Shown here: positions 26,915-36,611 of the stretch, piece after piece | Position numbering within the stretch: position 1 is the stretch's first letter | Layout of the letters: each line of letters starts with the position of its first letter | Assembly (NCBI GenBank): GCA_937872385.1 | Contig: CALMSO010000031.1 | Coordinates: 1-64,000, forward strand | Direction: 5' to 3' | Length of the DNA: 64,000 nt | Source of the DNA: an uncultured Saprospiraceae bacterium | GTDB lineage: Bacteria; Bacteroidota; Bacteroidia; Chitinophagales; Saprospiraceae | The notes under the pieces: model-generated | The model's database searches: none | What the model saw: only the letters and a program-made list of their open reading frames with translations | What the model was told of the DNA's origin: nothing | Program-made: the position numbers and the translations under genes

Positions 26915-28188
26915 GCGCCGAAATAGCCATACAAGTAAATAACCTGTACAAACGCTATGCCCGCACCAAACCGGAGCTGGACCTGCGGCGCAGCATAAAA
27001 CATTGGCTACAACCCTCGCCCAAAGAATGGTTCTGGGCTTTGGAAGACGTATCCTTTGAAGTGCACCAAGGCGAAATCGTGGGCATAATGGGTCTTAATG
27101 GCTCAGGCAAATCTACCCTGATGCGCATTCTTTGTGGCATTACCCAACCCACCCGCGGCACCGTGCAAATCAATGGTAGCATTGGCTCTATACTCGACAT
27201 TGGAGCAGGGTTTCACCCCGATTTTACGGGCCGCGAAAATGTTTTCCTGAACGGGCAGCTCTTTGGCATGAGTCGGCGGCAAATCGCAGCTCGCTTTGAT
27301 GAAATCGTAACTTTCAGTGAAATTGGTCCCTTCATTGACACCCCGGTCAAGCATTATTCCGACGGCATGTTTCTCCGTCTGGCTTTTTCTTTTTTGACAC
27401 ATCTCAAAGCAGATATTTTACTTTTCGACGAAGTATTAAGCGTAGGAGATTTGGCTTTTCAGCAAAAATGTATGGCTCGTATCCGAGAAATTGCCCAGAA
27501 CGGAACCACTATTCTATTTGTAAGCCACAACCCGCTAGAACTGGTGGACGTATGCAATACTTTTCTTCACTTAGAAAAAGGGCGCCTGAAATACTTTGAA
27601 AAAAGCACTTCGGTGCTGGTTAATTATATCAACGAAGCACTGCCCATGGAGGCGCAGGCACAAGTGCTAGAGAAGGAAAAATTTGCGCTGGAAACCCGTT
27701 GGGACGACCTGCACACCGCACCTGGCAATCATTTGTTCCGGCTTTGTCGGGTAAGGCTGGCTGCCGCCGAAACAAACGCTGCTCCACATTTATATACCGA
27801 TCAAGACCTCCTGTTGGAAATCCATTTTAAAAAACGCACCGATGAACACACCATTGACATTGCTTTTACGGTAGGTGACATGCTAAAACACGAAATAATG
27901 GCTTGTAGCTCGCATCGGGTGCATCAATATTTTAGCTCACAACACAGCGGCGATTATTATGTGGCCTGTACCCTACCCGGCGGATGGCTCAATCAAGGTA
28001 TATTTCGTATCAGCCTTATGGCTATACTTGATCGAACTAACATATTTTATGCCATCCGGGAGGTGCTGGTGTTTAAAGTTGAAAATCGTATAAAATATGA
28101 TCATACCGACAGTAAGCTTGTAAACGCACCAATTGCACTGGCGCCAGCTTTAAAATGGACACTGTCAGGGCCGAATCCGGAAGATTAA
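26911..28188 (+). CDS. wzt: Polysaccharide ABC transporter ATPase with C-terminal glycan-binding domain (Wzt type)
   Basis: The ATPase domain spans residues ~1-245: Walker A GLNGSGKST, signature loop HYSDGMFLRLAFSF, Walker B ADILLFDEVLSVGD and switch histidine in ILFVSHN. A C-terminal beta-sandwich of about 150 residues follows (~270-425: HLFRLCRVRLAA, then LLLEIHFKKRTDEHTIDIAF and VACTLPGGWLNQGIFRISLM). This matches the Wzt carbohydrate-binding domain that recognises the cap of the glycan before export. Presence of that domain predicts export coupled to chain termination, fitting the methyltransferases encoded on both sides. The signature loop has an Asp (YSDGM) where YSSGM is more usual. 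Confidence 0.93.
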   Translation: MSAEIAIQVNNLYKRYARTKPELDLRRSIKHWLQPSPKEWFWALEDVSFEVHQGEIVGIMGLNGSGKSTLMRILCGITQPTRGTVQINGSIGSILDIGAGFHPDFTGRENVFLNGQLFGMSRRQIAARFDEIVTFSEIGPFIDTPVKHYSDGMFLRLAFSFLTHLKADILLFDEVLSVGDLAFQQKCMARIREIAQNGTTILFVSHNPLELVDVCNTFLHLEKGRLKYFEKSTSVLVNYINEALPMEAQAQVLEKEKFALETRWDDLHTAPGNHLFRLCRVRLAAAETNAAPHLYTDQDLLLEIHFKKRTDEHTIDIAFTVGDMLKHEIMACSSHRVHQYFSSQHSGDYYVACTLPGGWLNQGIFRISLMAILDRTNIFYAIREVLVFKVENRIKYDHTDSKLVNAPIALAPALKWTLSGPNPED

Positions 28189-28201
28189 AAATGCTATTAT
28201 T

Positions 28202-28927
28202 ATGATACAGCAAAAGAATATTGACCTAGCAGCCATTCAGCGCAGCATCAACTACCCTGATCGAATTATTTCGCTCGCACATTTAGAGTTACTCATTCAG
28301 TCCGACGATTGTTACTCGGTGGTAGAAAAAGGCTTTTATGATGCTGTGCCAGCAATTTTTCAGGATTTGCAAAAACATAATATACCGGGAGATATAGTAG
28401 TAGCGGGCGTTTGGAAAGGTGGTTCTTCCCTGTATTTGCGGGCCTTAGAGCAATATTATAACCTAAATAAAAAACTTTGGCTTGCTGATACTTTTCAAGG
28501 CTTTGTGCGAGACAGTATTCAGCATGAAAAAGACCGACAGGCATTAGCAATATTTTCTACTATGCTGGCACCTGATTTTCCGACGGCCAGTCGAGTGCAG
28601 GCACTTTTTGCAAAGCATGATTTATGGCAAACAACCGACATCGCAATACTTGAAGGCGATTTGGCGCACACTCTGCCCAATATTAATGCCTCGGCTTATG
28701 CCTTAGTGCACATTGATGTTGATTTTTATGAACCAACGCAAGCAGCCTTGGAGCTTACGTACCCGAAACTCAGCCTCGGTGGATATGTCATTATTGACGA
28801 TTATGGCGTGGAGATGTTCAATTGTCGAGATGCAGTAGATGATTTCAGAGGTAAATATGGCATTACCGAATCATTACATTTCATGACCAATTATGTAGCT
28901 TACTGGAAAAAAGAGCATCATGTTTGA
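28202..28927 (+). CDS. TylF/MycF-type sugar O-methyltransferase
   Basis: A 241-residue protein of the macrocin O-methyltransferase family. PGDIVVAGVWKGGSSLYLRA is the SAM-binding strand and loop, LWLADTFQGF follows, and ALVHIDVDFYEPTQAALELT plus GGYVIIDDYG supply the acidic residues that bind magnesium in this family. Known members methylate sugar hydroxyls of macrolides and, in Gram-negative clusters, O-antigen sugars. It is 13 bases downstream of wzt and overlaps the following gene by eight bases, so it is co-expressed with the exporter. A chain-terminating methyl cap recognised by Wzt would explain this proximity, but that is inference. Confidence 0.87.
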   Translation: MIQQKNIDLAAIQRSINYPDRIISLAHLELLIQSDDCYSVVEKGFYDAVPAIFQDLQKHNIPGDIVVAGVWKGGSSLYLRALEQYYNLNKKLWLADTFQGFVRDSIQHEKDRQALAIFSTMLAPDFPTASRVQALFAKHDLWQTTDIAILEGDLAHTLPNINASAYALVHIDVDFYEPTQAALELTYPKLSLGGYVIIDDYGVEMFNCRDAVDDFRGKYGITESLHFMTNYVAYWKKEHHV

Positions 28928-29804
28928 CGTACCTGTGGTATTAATGATATACAACCGCCCAGAGCTTACGCGCCAGGTCTTTTCGGCTATCCGAATGATA
29001 CGCCCTGCTACGCTTTTTATAATTGCCGATGGCCCTAAAAACGAAGCGGATGCCGTATTGTGCGCTGCCGCCCGGCAAGCAGTAACCGCCGTTGATTGGC
29101 CATGCCAGGTACATCGCTTGTATGCCGCCGAAAATATGGGCGTCGCCCGACGCCCGCTTACTGGACTAAATCAAGTATTCCAACAAGTGGAGGCGGCTAT
29201 TATACTTGAAGATGATACTTTACCAGACCTATCTTTTTTTGAATTTTGCCGAGAGCTACTTAATCACTACAAACATGATCCATCCATATTGCTCATTGGC
29301 GGCACCAATCTTTGCGGACATATAGACATACAAGCCGCGTATGGCACTTCACGCTTTTATCTGCCGCCATGGGGTTGGGCCAGTTGGCGCCGAAGCTGGC
29401 AGCAGTATGATTTTACCATGCACGACTGGGCGCAGTTCAAATCCAAGTGGGCACTCCAAGTGCCAGAAACTTTTGCTTTCTGGGAAACTTTTCTCGATCG
29501 GTATAGCCAAAAACTAAGCAGTTGGGATGTACAGTTGTGTTACACACTTTGGCGAACTAAAACGAAAGCCATTATACCCAAACAAAATCTGGTGCGCAAT
29601 TTGGGGTATCATGCTCAAGCTACATTTACTAAACTCTCGAAAAGTTTTGTATTGGATTTGCCGCTACAATCCTGTACGTTGCCATTGGAGCATCCGTTAG
29701 CAAAAACACCTGATTTAGATACGCTAATCGAGCCTAAAGTTATTCGGTTTTTGGAAGAAATCATGCAATTCAATCAACGATCGGGTATCGTTTTGAACCA
29801 TTAA
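28920..29804 (+). CDS. Glycosyltransferase, GT-A fold, GNT-I/HlpA-like
   Basis: The 294-residue product begins MFDVPVVLMIYNRPELTRQV, the N-terminal strand of a group of GT-A proteins sometimes named hemolytic protein HlpA-like or related to GNT-I. AIILEDDTLPDLSFFEFC supplies a DD pair at the expected metal/nucleotide-sugar position (EDD in place of DXD). PPWGWASWRRSWQQYD is a family hallmark, with a catalytic-type region near SSWDVQLCYTLW. It is the third glycosyltransferase of the cluster. Its start lies inside the end of the TylF-like gene. It has no visible membrane segment and should act at the cytoplasmic face. Confidence 0.82.
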   Translation: MFDVPVVLMIYNRPELTRQVFSAIRMIRPATLFIIADGPKNEADAVLCAAARQAVTAVDWPCQVHRLYAAENMGVARRPLTGLNQVFQQVEAAIILEDDTLPDLSFFEFCRELLNHYKHDPSILLIGGTNLCGHIDIQAAYGTSRFYLPPWGWASWRRSWQQYDFTMHDWAQFKSKWALQVPETFAFWETFLDRYSQKLSSWDVQLCYTLWRTKTKAIIPKQNLVRNLGYHAQATFTKLSKSFVLDLPLQSCTLPLEHPLAKTPDLDTLIEPKVIRFLEEIMQFNQRSGIVLNH

Positions 29805-29806
29805 AA

Positions 29807-30688
29807 ATGACATTTGTTATGCTAAAAAATAAAATTCATCAGGAAAAATTAGACCGCGACGGCTACGTGGTAGTCAATTTTTTTGCCAAGTCCGAAATCG
29901 AAGCACTGGTAAGTGCTTATGAAGCATTGCATCAGTTCAACCTGGGGCAGCAGATGTTCTTCAGCAATCGCCAAATGGACAATCCTCAATATCAACAGCA
30001 AGCACGGCAACTCATCCGGGAACATTTTGCCCACCGAATAAATGATTTTTTTTCCAATGCCGCATGGATGGAAGCCGTCTTTGTCATCAAACCGCCTGGC
30101 GGCGACGTATTCGCTAACCATCAAGACTGGACCTTAGTCAATGAAGCCCAACATCGCTCGCTTGGCATCTGGTGCCCCTTGCTCGATGTGAATGCCTCCA
30201 ATGGCACTTTTTGTATCCTAAGTGGTAGCCACCGCTTTTTCGATACTTTCCGCAGCCCAACCATACCAGCAGCCTATCATACTGATGAATTGAACGCTAT
30301 CATTGATGCACACAAAACGGTACTGAATGTGCGCCTTGGTGATGCCATCATCTTTGACCACGCGGCAGTGCATTCTACCACTCCAAACCGAAGTAACCGC
30401 CCACGTGGTGCTGTATTTATTGGTATCCGACCAGCCGATTCTCCTATTTTGCACTTTTTTTATGATAAGGATACTAAACGTATCGAGGGTTTTGAAGTAG
30501 ATGGTGATTTTTTTTATACCTATGATTATGTGTCACGGCCTATCGGCTACAAGAGTATTGGTTTTGTAGAGCCGGAGTTTCCGGTGGTGCCTACCGATGC
30601 CTTGATGAGAAAAATCAAACGACATCAGCGACAGCGCTGGCATATCCTGAATCGCCTCAAATATCGCCTCAATGGCATAAAAGGATAA
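29807..30688 (+). CDS. PhyH-type Fe(II)/2-oxoglutarate dioxygenase
   Basis: A 293-residue protein of the phytanoyl-CoA dioxygenase family. It has the facial triad: HQD in FANHQDWTLV (about residues 103-110) and a distal His in IIFDHAAVHSTTPNRS, followed by RGAVFIGIRP whose Arg would hold 2-oxoglutarate. Between them stands GTFCILSGSHRFF, a PhyH signature. Members hydroxylate small molecules; in polysaccharide clusters they are thought to modify a sugar or its acyl substituent, with no defined reaction here. An ATG at 29819 is an alternative start. The gene ends three bases from the oppositely oriented oxygenase gene that follows. Confidence 0.82.
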   Translation: MTFVMLKNKIHQEKLDRDGYVVVNFFAKSEIEALVSAYEALHQFNLGQQMFFSNRQMDNPQYQQQARQLIREHFAHRINDFFSNAAWMEAVFVIKPPGGDVFANHQDWTLVNEAQHRSLGIWCPLLDVNASNGTFCILSGSHRFFDTFRSPTIPAAYHTDELNAIIDAHKTVLNVRLGDAIIFDHAAVHSTTPNRSNRPRGAVFIGIRPADSPILHFFYDKDTKRIEGFEVDGDFFYTYDYVSRPIGYKSIGFVEPEFPVVPTDALMRKIKRHQRQRWHILNRLKYRLNGIKG

Positions 30689-30691
30689 TCA

Positions 30692-31540
30692 TCAAATAAA
30701 AACCCGATATTCCTCAGCGGTGCGTGCTTTTGCCAAAAAACCGCCAATCGTAATGCGTGCGCGCGTAGCACCGCTAACAGCAGCCACTTTATGCCAGATG
30801 CGATTAGCCGGAAAAAGAATAGCATCGCCTTCGTCTAAGCTCAGCAACATTTGATCGTATTGCGCCAAGTCTTCACTGCGTACACCCGTCAGAAAAACAT
30901 CAGATTGCAGCATAGCAGCAGGCGTATTGCCCCATTGTAAATCGTATAAAACCAGTTCACCGCCTGCTTCTGGCTTTTGCAATACAATGTAATAACTAAG
31001 CTCCGTACTCAGGTCAAGCTGCGCACTAACTGCTTGATAACTTGAAAAATGCAATGGAAACTCCTGATGAATATGTGCTTCGAGGCTGTCAAATCCGGGT
31101 TCCAATATGCGCATGGAAGCAATAGAAAACACCGCATCGGGGCGATGCACGGTCGGATAAATCCCGTAACCCCCACCCAACTTAGACAGCATGCCCCAAA
31201 CGGTAGCCACAAAACGGTGTTGAAAAATCTGCTCAAAAGCGCGATTAATTGCGGGCACTTTCCGAAAATATCCCTCCAAGTCTGATTCCATTAAAGTAGC
31301 GCCGAAAACATGCCCAAAAGGTGCCGCATAGTACAGCTCACGAAATGGCTCAATGGCAATTATCTCCTGAAAACGCCTCACTATCGCCACCACTTCTTGT
31401 GGTGCAATCAGCCCTTCTACAATCACACCATCTAGCGTTCCTGCTTCCATTTCCTTGATAGCCGAAGAGGTATTTAGCCAAAAATCAGCAGCGGACAAAA
31501 CGCTAAAATTATACAACATAGGGTTGGTCAATTGTGCCAT
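30692..31540 (-). CDS. Putative 2OG-Fe(II) oxygenase
   Basis: A 282-residue protein whose second half fits a 2-oxoglutarate/Fe(II) oxygenase jelly-roll. HQE in AHIHQEFPLHF (about residues 157-167) can serve as the HxD/E motif. AGGELVLYDLQWG follows, then DAILFPANRIWHKVAAVSG with the distal His, and an Arg in RARITIGGFLA about ten residues later, as in prolyl-hydroxylase-type enzymes. It is only convergent with the glycan operon, not part of it. ATG 31540 is a clear start. The substrate is unknown; a protein or a sugar of the nearby glycan is possible. Confidence 0.6.
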   Translation of the reverse strand: MAQLTNPMLYNFSVLSAADFWLNTSSAIKEMEAGTLDGVIVEGLIAPQEVVAIVRRFQEIIAIEPFRELYYAAPFGHVFGATLMESDLEGYFRKVPAINRAFEQIFQHRFVATVWGMLSKLGGGYGIYPTVHRPDAVFSIASMRILEPGFDSLEAHIHQEFPLHFSSYQAVSAQLDLSTELSYYIVLQKPEAGGELVLYDLQWGNTPAAMLQSDVFLTGVRSEDLAQYDQMLLSLDEGDAILFPANRIWHKVAAVSGATRARITIGGFLAKARTAEEYRVFI

Positions 31541-31562
31541 AAATATACGCTTATACTATTTA

Positions 31563-31847
31563 CGAAGTCCGATTTACGATTTACGATTTACGATTTTTTA
31601 AGGTGCTGAAAAGCAAAATTTTAAATGCCAACAAACTCGTTACGTTCAATTGAAATCGGTATTATACCAATGTAATAGTGATCTGGTGAACAGTAATCTG
31701 GATTGATAGTCCAATAATTATAAAACCGTAAATACCTCACAGCTCATTAAAATTGATATGATACCCCTTCTAATTGAAAAATGATGTACTTATTTATGCC
31801 CAAAAGCTTGTTTTTCAGAATTTTACAAAATCGTAAATCGGACTTCG
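31563..31847. repeat. 285-bp segment bounded by a perfect 20-bp inverted repeat
   Basis: CGAAGTCCGATTTACGATTT at 31563-31582 is matched exactly in inverse at 31828-31847; pairing stops at both ends of the 20 bp. The left arm continues into GATTTAC heptads (31571-31591 and a decayed unit to 31598), and the right arm is followed by two GCAAATC/GCAAATG heptads. No transposase is encoded inside. It may be a miniature element or two copies of the same heptad repeat in opposite orientation. Confidence 0.6.
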
Positions 31848-31918
31848 CAAATCGCAAATGGTATTATATACTAACTATCGGGTTCAAATGATTAAAGCAT
31901 CGGGCATACGTAAAAACG

Positions 31919-31986
31919 AACCCCAACGGGGTGACATAATTATAAGATGTAAAAAAAGCGATTTAAAACCCCAACGGGGTGACATA
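31919..31986. repeat. Pair of AACCCCAACGGGGTGACATA repeats, 48 bp apart
   Basis: Two identical 20-bp copies at 31919-31938 and 31967-31986. Each contains ACCCC-AAC-GGGGT, a five-pair stem with a three-base loop, followed by GACATA. The size, palindrome and intergenic place resemble REP-type sequences. Two copies with one 28-bp gap are not enough for a CRISPR array. Confidence 0.7.
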
Positions 31987-32128
31987 TTATACCAACACGG
32001 TGTTCCCCCTTTTAGGCTAAAAACCATTGATTATCAACTAACTATAAATTTTTCACTCCTTCGGGATTCACTCGATATTCGCATAAATGATGTAAATATG
32101 TGCTTGTTTTAAAATAAATAAAGTCTAT

Positions 32129-32179
32129 TATCAAAAAAAACTCCACCTGCGCGCACGAGGGCTACACAGGCGAAGTTTT
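32129..32179 (-). terminator. Intrinsic terminator of sucD
   Basis: Read on the - strand, AAAACTTCGCCTG (32179-32167) pairs along its full 13 bases with CAGGTGGAGTTTT (32149-32137), using two G-U pairs. A run of T follows (32140-32133). It lies about 35 bases after the sucD stop. Confidence 0.85.
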
Positions 32180-32213
32180 AGCTGGTTATAATTAAAATCA
32201 ATTAATGATTTAC

Positions 32214-33092
32214 TTACACCGCTACACCTTTCAGTACTTGCGCCATAGTAGCGCCAATGGTGGCAGGTGATTGTACAACATGAATGCCGCATTCAGCCAT
32301 GATTTTCATCTTGGCTTCGGCAGTATCGGCAGCGCCGCCGATGATAGCGCCAGCGTGCCCCATTTTGCGTCCTTTGGGCGCGGTTTGTCCGGCTATGAAC
32401 CCAACTACCGGCTTGGTGCCGTTTTCCTTGATCCAGTAAGCTGCCTCAGCTTCCATGCCGCCGCCGATTTCACCGATCATGATGATGCCTTCGGTTTCGG
32501 GGTCGTTCATCAGCAGTTCTACGGCTTCTTTGGTGGTGGTGCCCACGATGGGGTCGCCGCCGATACCTATGCAGGTGGATTGTCCCATGCCCGCTTTGGT
32601 CACCTGATCTACGGCTTCATACGTGAGTGTGCCCGAGCGCGAAACAATGCCGATGCTGCCTTTCCGATGGATGAAGCCTGGCATGATGCCGCACTTGGCT
32701 TCGCCCGGTGTGATGACCCCCGGACAGTTGGGCCCAATCAGGCGCGCTTCGGTATTTTGCAAATAGGCTTTGGCTTTCACCATATCTTGTACTGGAATAC
32801 CTTCCGTAATGCAGATAATCACCTTGATGCCAGCTTCAGCAGCTTCCATAATGGCATCGGCCGCGAAAGGCGGCGGTACAAAAATAACGGAGGTATCAGC
32901 ACCTGCGGCCACGGCATCGGCTACAGTATGGAAAACCGGCCGCTCCAAATGCAGCGTGCCCCCTTTGCCCGGCGTGACTCCGCCAATGACATTGGTGCCA
33001 TATTCAATCATTTGGGTAGCGTGGAAGGTACCTTCTTTACCCGTGAAACCCTGGACAATAACTTTCGAGTGCTTGTTGACAAGTACGGACAT
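32214..33092 (-). CDS. sucD: Succinate-CoA ligase, alpha subunit
   Basis: The 292-residue protein is full length for SucD. It interconverts succinyl-CoA and succinate with nucleotide triphosphate formation in the TCA cycle, together with SucB, which is not in this window. The CoA-binding Rossmann domain comes first ([20 protein letters not shown]). [20 protein letters not shown] and [18 protein letters not shown] follow, then [11 protein letters not shown]. The phosphorylated His is in [11 protein letters not shown] at about residue 246. The gene stands between a strong terminator and a 90-base spacer next to the DivIC-like gene. Confidence 0.97.
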   Translation of the reverse strand: MSVLVNKHSKVIVQGFTGKEGTFHATQMIEYGTNVIGGVTPGKGGTLHLERPVFHTVADAVAAGADTSVIFVPPPFAADAIMEAAEAGIKVIICITEGIPVQDMVKAKAYLQNTEARLIGPNCPGVITPGEAKCGIMPGFIHRKGSIGIVSRSGTLTYEAVDQVTKAGMGQSTCIGIGGDPIVGTTTKEAVELLMNDPETEGIIMIGEIGGGMEAEAAYWIKENGTKPVVGFIAGQTAPKGRKMGHAGAIIGGAADTAEAKMKIMAECGIHVVQSPATIGATMAQVLKGVAV

Positions 33093-33184
33093 TTCTATTA
33101 GTGGTTTTAGTTTTTACTTGTGTTATAATTCGTTAACAAAAAGCGTATTACACCTAAACAATAAATCGAACGCTTTATACGAGG

Positions 33185-33493
33185 CTACTCTTTTTCTATA
33201 ATAAATACATCCTCGTTGGGCTTTTTCATGTAGTAGCGCTCGCGGGCGTACTTCTCGCGGTTCACTTCGAGGTCTTGTCGAGCTTCGTGGGCTTCCTGTA
33301 TTTTTTCCTGATAGAATTGCTGGTCCGCTTCAAGTTGATTGACCGAGCGTTGCAACTTGAACTGCGTGATCATGTCGTGTTTGTCAAAAAAAATCATCCA
33401 GAAGAAAAACAGCGCCAGCACTAAGAAAAACTTGTTGCTGAAAGGCTTGAAAAAGCGACGCACCGGAGGCGGAAGTAAGTTGCCGGAAGCCAT
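33185..33493 (-). CDS. DivIC/FtsB-like septum formation protein
   Basis: A 102-residue protein: short cytoplasmic start, one membrane segment at about residues 21-37 (KFFLVLALFFFWMIFFD), then a periplasmic coiled coil (~45-85) rich in Gln, Glu and Lys (LQRSVNQLEADQQFYQEKIQ), ending in YYMKKPNEDVFIIEKE. This is the build of the DivIC/FtsB family, which bridges FtsL and FtsQ in the division complex. The ...ERYYMKKPNEDVF ending is typical. In Bacteroidota a DivIC-like gene commonly follows eno, as here. A TACCTTTG box lies upstream at 33535-33542. Confidence 0.85.
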   Translation of the reverse strand: MASGNLLPPPVRRFFKPFSNKFFLVLALFFFWMIFFDKHDMITQFKLQRSVNQLEADQQFYQEKIQEAHEARQDLEVNREKYARERYYMKKPNEDVFIIEKE

Positions 33494-33534
33494 AAGCAGG
33501 ATGTTTTATGATTAAAAACACTAATCTTGTACCT

Positions 33535-33542
33535 CAAAGGTA
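33535..33542 (-). promoter_or_regulatory. Candidate -7 element (TACCTTTG) before the DivIC-like gene
   Basis: On the - strand TACCTTTG matches the Bacteroidota -7 consensus TAnnTTTG exactly, 42 bases before the start codon. No clear -33 TTTG is found at the usual distance, so it is only a candidate. Confidence 0.4.
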
Positions 33543-33664
33543 TAACAATCTGCCCCGATATAAAAACTTTCGGGCGGCAAAGTACAACAACTACCCTGCC
33601 CTATTCAATTGTCTTACATGCCATTTGCGTGGGGCGAGGCAAACTATCCGTTCAAAAGCTATTG

Positions 33665-33696
33665 GGTGGCGCCTTTCTCCATTGAAAAACGCCACC
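33665..33696 (-). terminator. Hairpin downstream of eno
   Basis: GGTGGCG (33665-33671) and CGCCACC (33690-33696) form a seven-pair stem with an 18-base loop about 40 bases beyond the eno stop. No long T-run follows, so this may be a weak terminator or an RNA-protecting 3' end. Confidence 0.35.
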
Positions 33697-33735
33697 GGAA
33701 ATAGTTTAATCTATAGAAAATAGCTCAAGCAGCGC

Positions 33736-35309
<1,574 letters not shown>

Positions 35310-36413
35310 TTAATTTTGCATTAACTTTATAAACTCGTCGAACAGGTAGCGCGCGTCGTGTGGCCCGGGCGAGGCCTCTGGATGGTATTGCACCGAAAAT
35401 GCCTTGCGTTGTTTCAGGCGCAGCCCTTCCACGGTGCGGTCGTTGAGATTGACGTGTGTAATCTCGATTTCATCTGCTTTTGCTTCTATCACGCTTCGAT
35501 CCACTTCAAAGCCATGATTTTGGCTAGTAATTTCGCTGTGCCCAGTGACGAGATTCTTCACCGGATGGTTGATACCTCGGTGCCCGTGGTGCATTTTATG
35601 CGTTGGAACATCCATCGCCAAGGCTAATAGTTGGTGCCCAAGGCAGATGCCAAACAGCGGTTTGTTTTCGTCCAAAATAGCTTTGACCGTAGCCACTGCA
35701 TAATTCATTGAAGCGGGATCGCCCGGCCCATTGGAAATGAAATAGCCATCTGGATTGAAGGCGCGAAGATCCTCAAGCGCAGTTTTCGCTGGGAAAATTT
35801 TCACATAACAGCCCCGGTCAGCAAGACATTGCAAAATGTTTTGTTTGATACCATAATCAAGGGCTGCCACGCGCAGCGGTGCGTGCGGATCGCCATACAC
35901 ATAAGGCTCTTTGGTGCTTACAGCCGAAGCCAGCTCTAATCCTTCCATATTGGGTACGGCCGCCAGTCGGCGCTTGAGTTCGGCAATGTCTTGCGTTTCC
36001 GAAGAAATAATGGCATTCATCGCGCCCTTATTGCGAATGTGGCGCACGATGGCGCGGGTATCCACATCAGCAATAGCAACTAAGCCCTCCTCCTCGAAGT
36101 AGGTTTGAATGGATTCATCCGCTTTCGTGCGCGAATACTGGGTCGTAAAATTTTTGCAAATCAGCCCCGCAATCTTGATGCTATGCGATTCTACCTCGGT
36201 GCGTTTGGTGCCATAATTGCCGATATGGGCATTGGTAGCCACTAATATTTGCCCGTAGTAAGAAGGATCGGTAAAAATCTCCTGATAGCCGGTCATCCCA
36301 GTGTTGAAGCAGATTTCTCCGGTGGTAGTTCCGATTTTTCCGGCTGCTCGCCCGTGAAAAACCGTGCCGTCTTCGAGTAACAATACCGCCGGCATTTGTG
36401 GCAATTCGCTCAT
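35310..36413 (-). CDS. carA: Carbamoyl-phosphate synthase, small (glutaminase) subunit
   Basis: A 367-residue CarA. Residues ~1-150 form the N-terminal CarA domain (LLLEDGTVFHGRAAGKIGTT, GEICFNTGMTGYQEIFTDPS). Residues ~180-365 are a class I glutamine amidotransferase with FISNGPGDP, the nucleophile Cys in FGICLGHQLLALA (about residue 255) and the His-x-Glu pair in VQYHPEASPGPHDA. It frees ammonia from glutamine and channels it to CarB, whose gene is not in this window, for arginine and pyrimidine synthesis. It has its own candidate promoter and follows the terminator of the ribosomal cluster. Confidence 0.97.
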   Translation of the reverse strand: MSELPQMPAVLLLEDGTVFHGRAAGKIGTTTGEICFNTGMTGYQEIFTDPSYYGQILVATNAHIGNYGTKRTEVESHSIKIAGLICKNFTTQYSRTKADESIQTYFEEEGLVAIADVDTRAIVRHIRNKGAMNAIISSETQDIAELKRRLAAVPNMEGLELASAVSTKEPYVYGDPHAPLRVAALDYGIKQNILQCLADRGCYVKIFPAKTALEDLRAFNPDGYFISNGPGDPASMNYAVATVKAILDENKPLFGICLGHQLLALAMDVPTHKMHHGHRGINHPVKNLVTGHSEITSQNHGFEVDRSVIEAKADEIEITHVNLNDRTVEGLRLKQRKAFSVQYHPEASPGPHDARYLFDEFIKLMQN

Positions 36414-36500
36414 GTTTTGATTTAGAAGTTAAGATTAATCGTTCTTTGCCAAATTCATTGGCGAAATGATATCTGTGGCTTTATTTGCTCAAAATCGCTG

Positions 36501-36532
36501 CAAAGATAATGCGCTGTGCTGGAGATACCAAG
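36501..36532 (-). promoter_or_regulatory. Candidate carA promoter
   Basis: On the - strand TATCTTTG (36508-36501) fits the -7 consensus TAnnTTTG. CTTG (36532-36529), 20 bases further upstream, is a near match to the -33 TTTG. It lies between the rplQ terminator and carA, about 90 bases before the start codon. Confidence 0.55.
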
Positions 36533-36539
36533 TCTGGTT

Positions 36540-36581
36540 CTAATAAAACAAAAGGCGACACCATTTACCGGTATCGCCTTT
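36540..36581 (-). terminator. Intrinsic terminator of the ribosomal protein cluster, after rplQ
   Basis: On the - strand AAAGGCGA (36581-36574) pairs with TCGCCTTT (36558-36551). An inner ACC/GGT pairing lies beyond a single mismatch, and TTGTTTTATTA follows. It is 30 bases after the rplQ stop. Confidence 0.88.
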
Positions 36582-36611
36582 CATTCTGTTACAAAAACAA
36601 TAACTTGTGCA

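Larger units (their letters stand above)
31541..32213. other. Repeat-rich gene-free spacer
   Basis: About 670 AT-rich bases between the putative oxygenase gene (start) and sucD (end). It holds a 20-bp inverted repeat pair, GATTTAC heptads, two ACCCC-AAC-GGGGT hairpin repeats and the sucD terminator, each listed separately. A short open frame at 31858-32112 runs through the hairpin repeats and is not credible as a gene. Confidence 0.7.

Noticed and set aside
26911..28188. Inactive Wzt because of the YSDGM signature loop
   Set aside because: Walker A, Walker B, the switch His and the C-terminal domain are intact, and this loop varies in Wzt proteins.
31919..31986. CRISPR array
   Set aside because: Only two 20-bp copies with one 28-bp gap, and no cas gene in the window.
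31858..32112. Small open frame of 84 codons
   Set aside because: It runs through the hairpin repeats, has no family resemblance and an unlikely composition.
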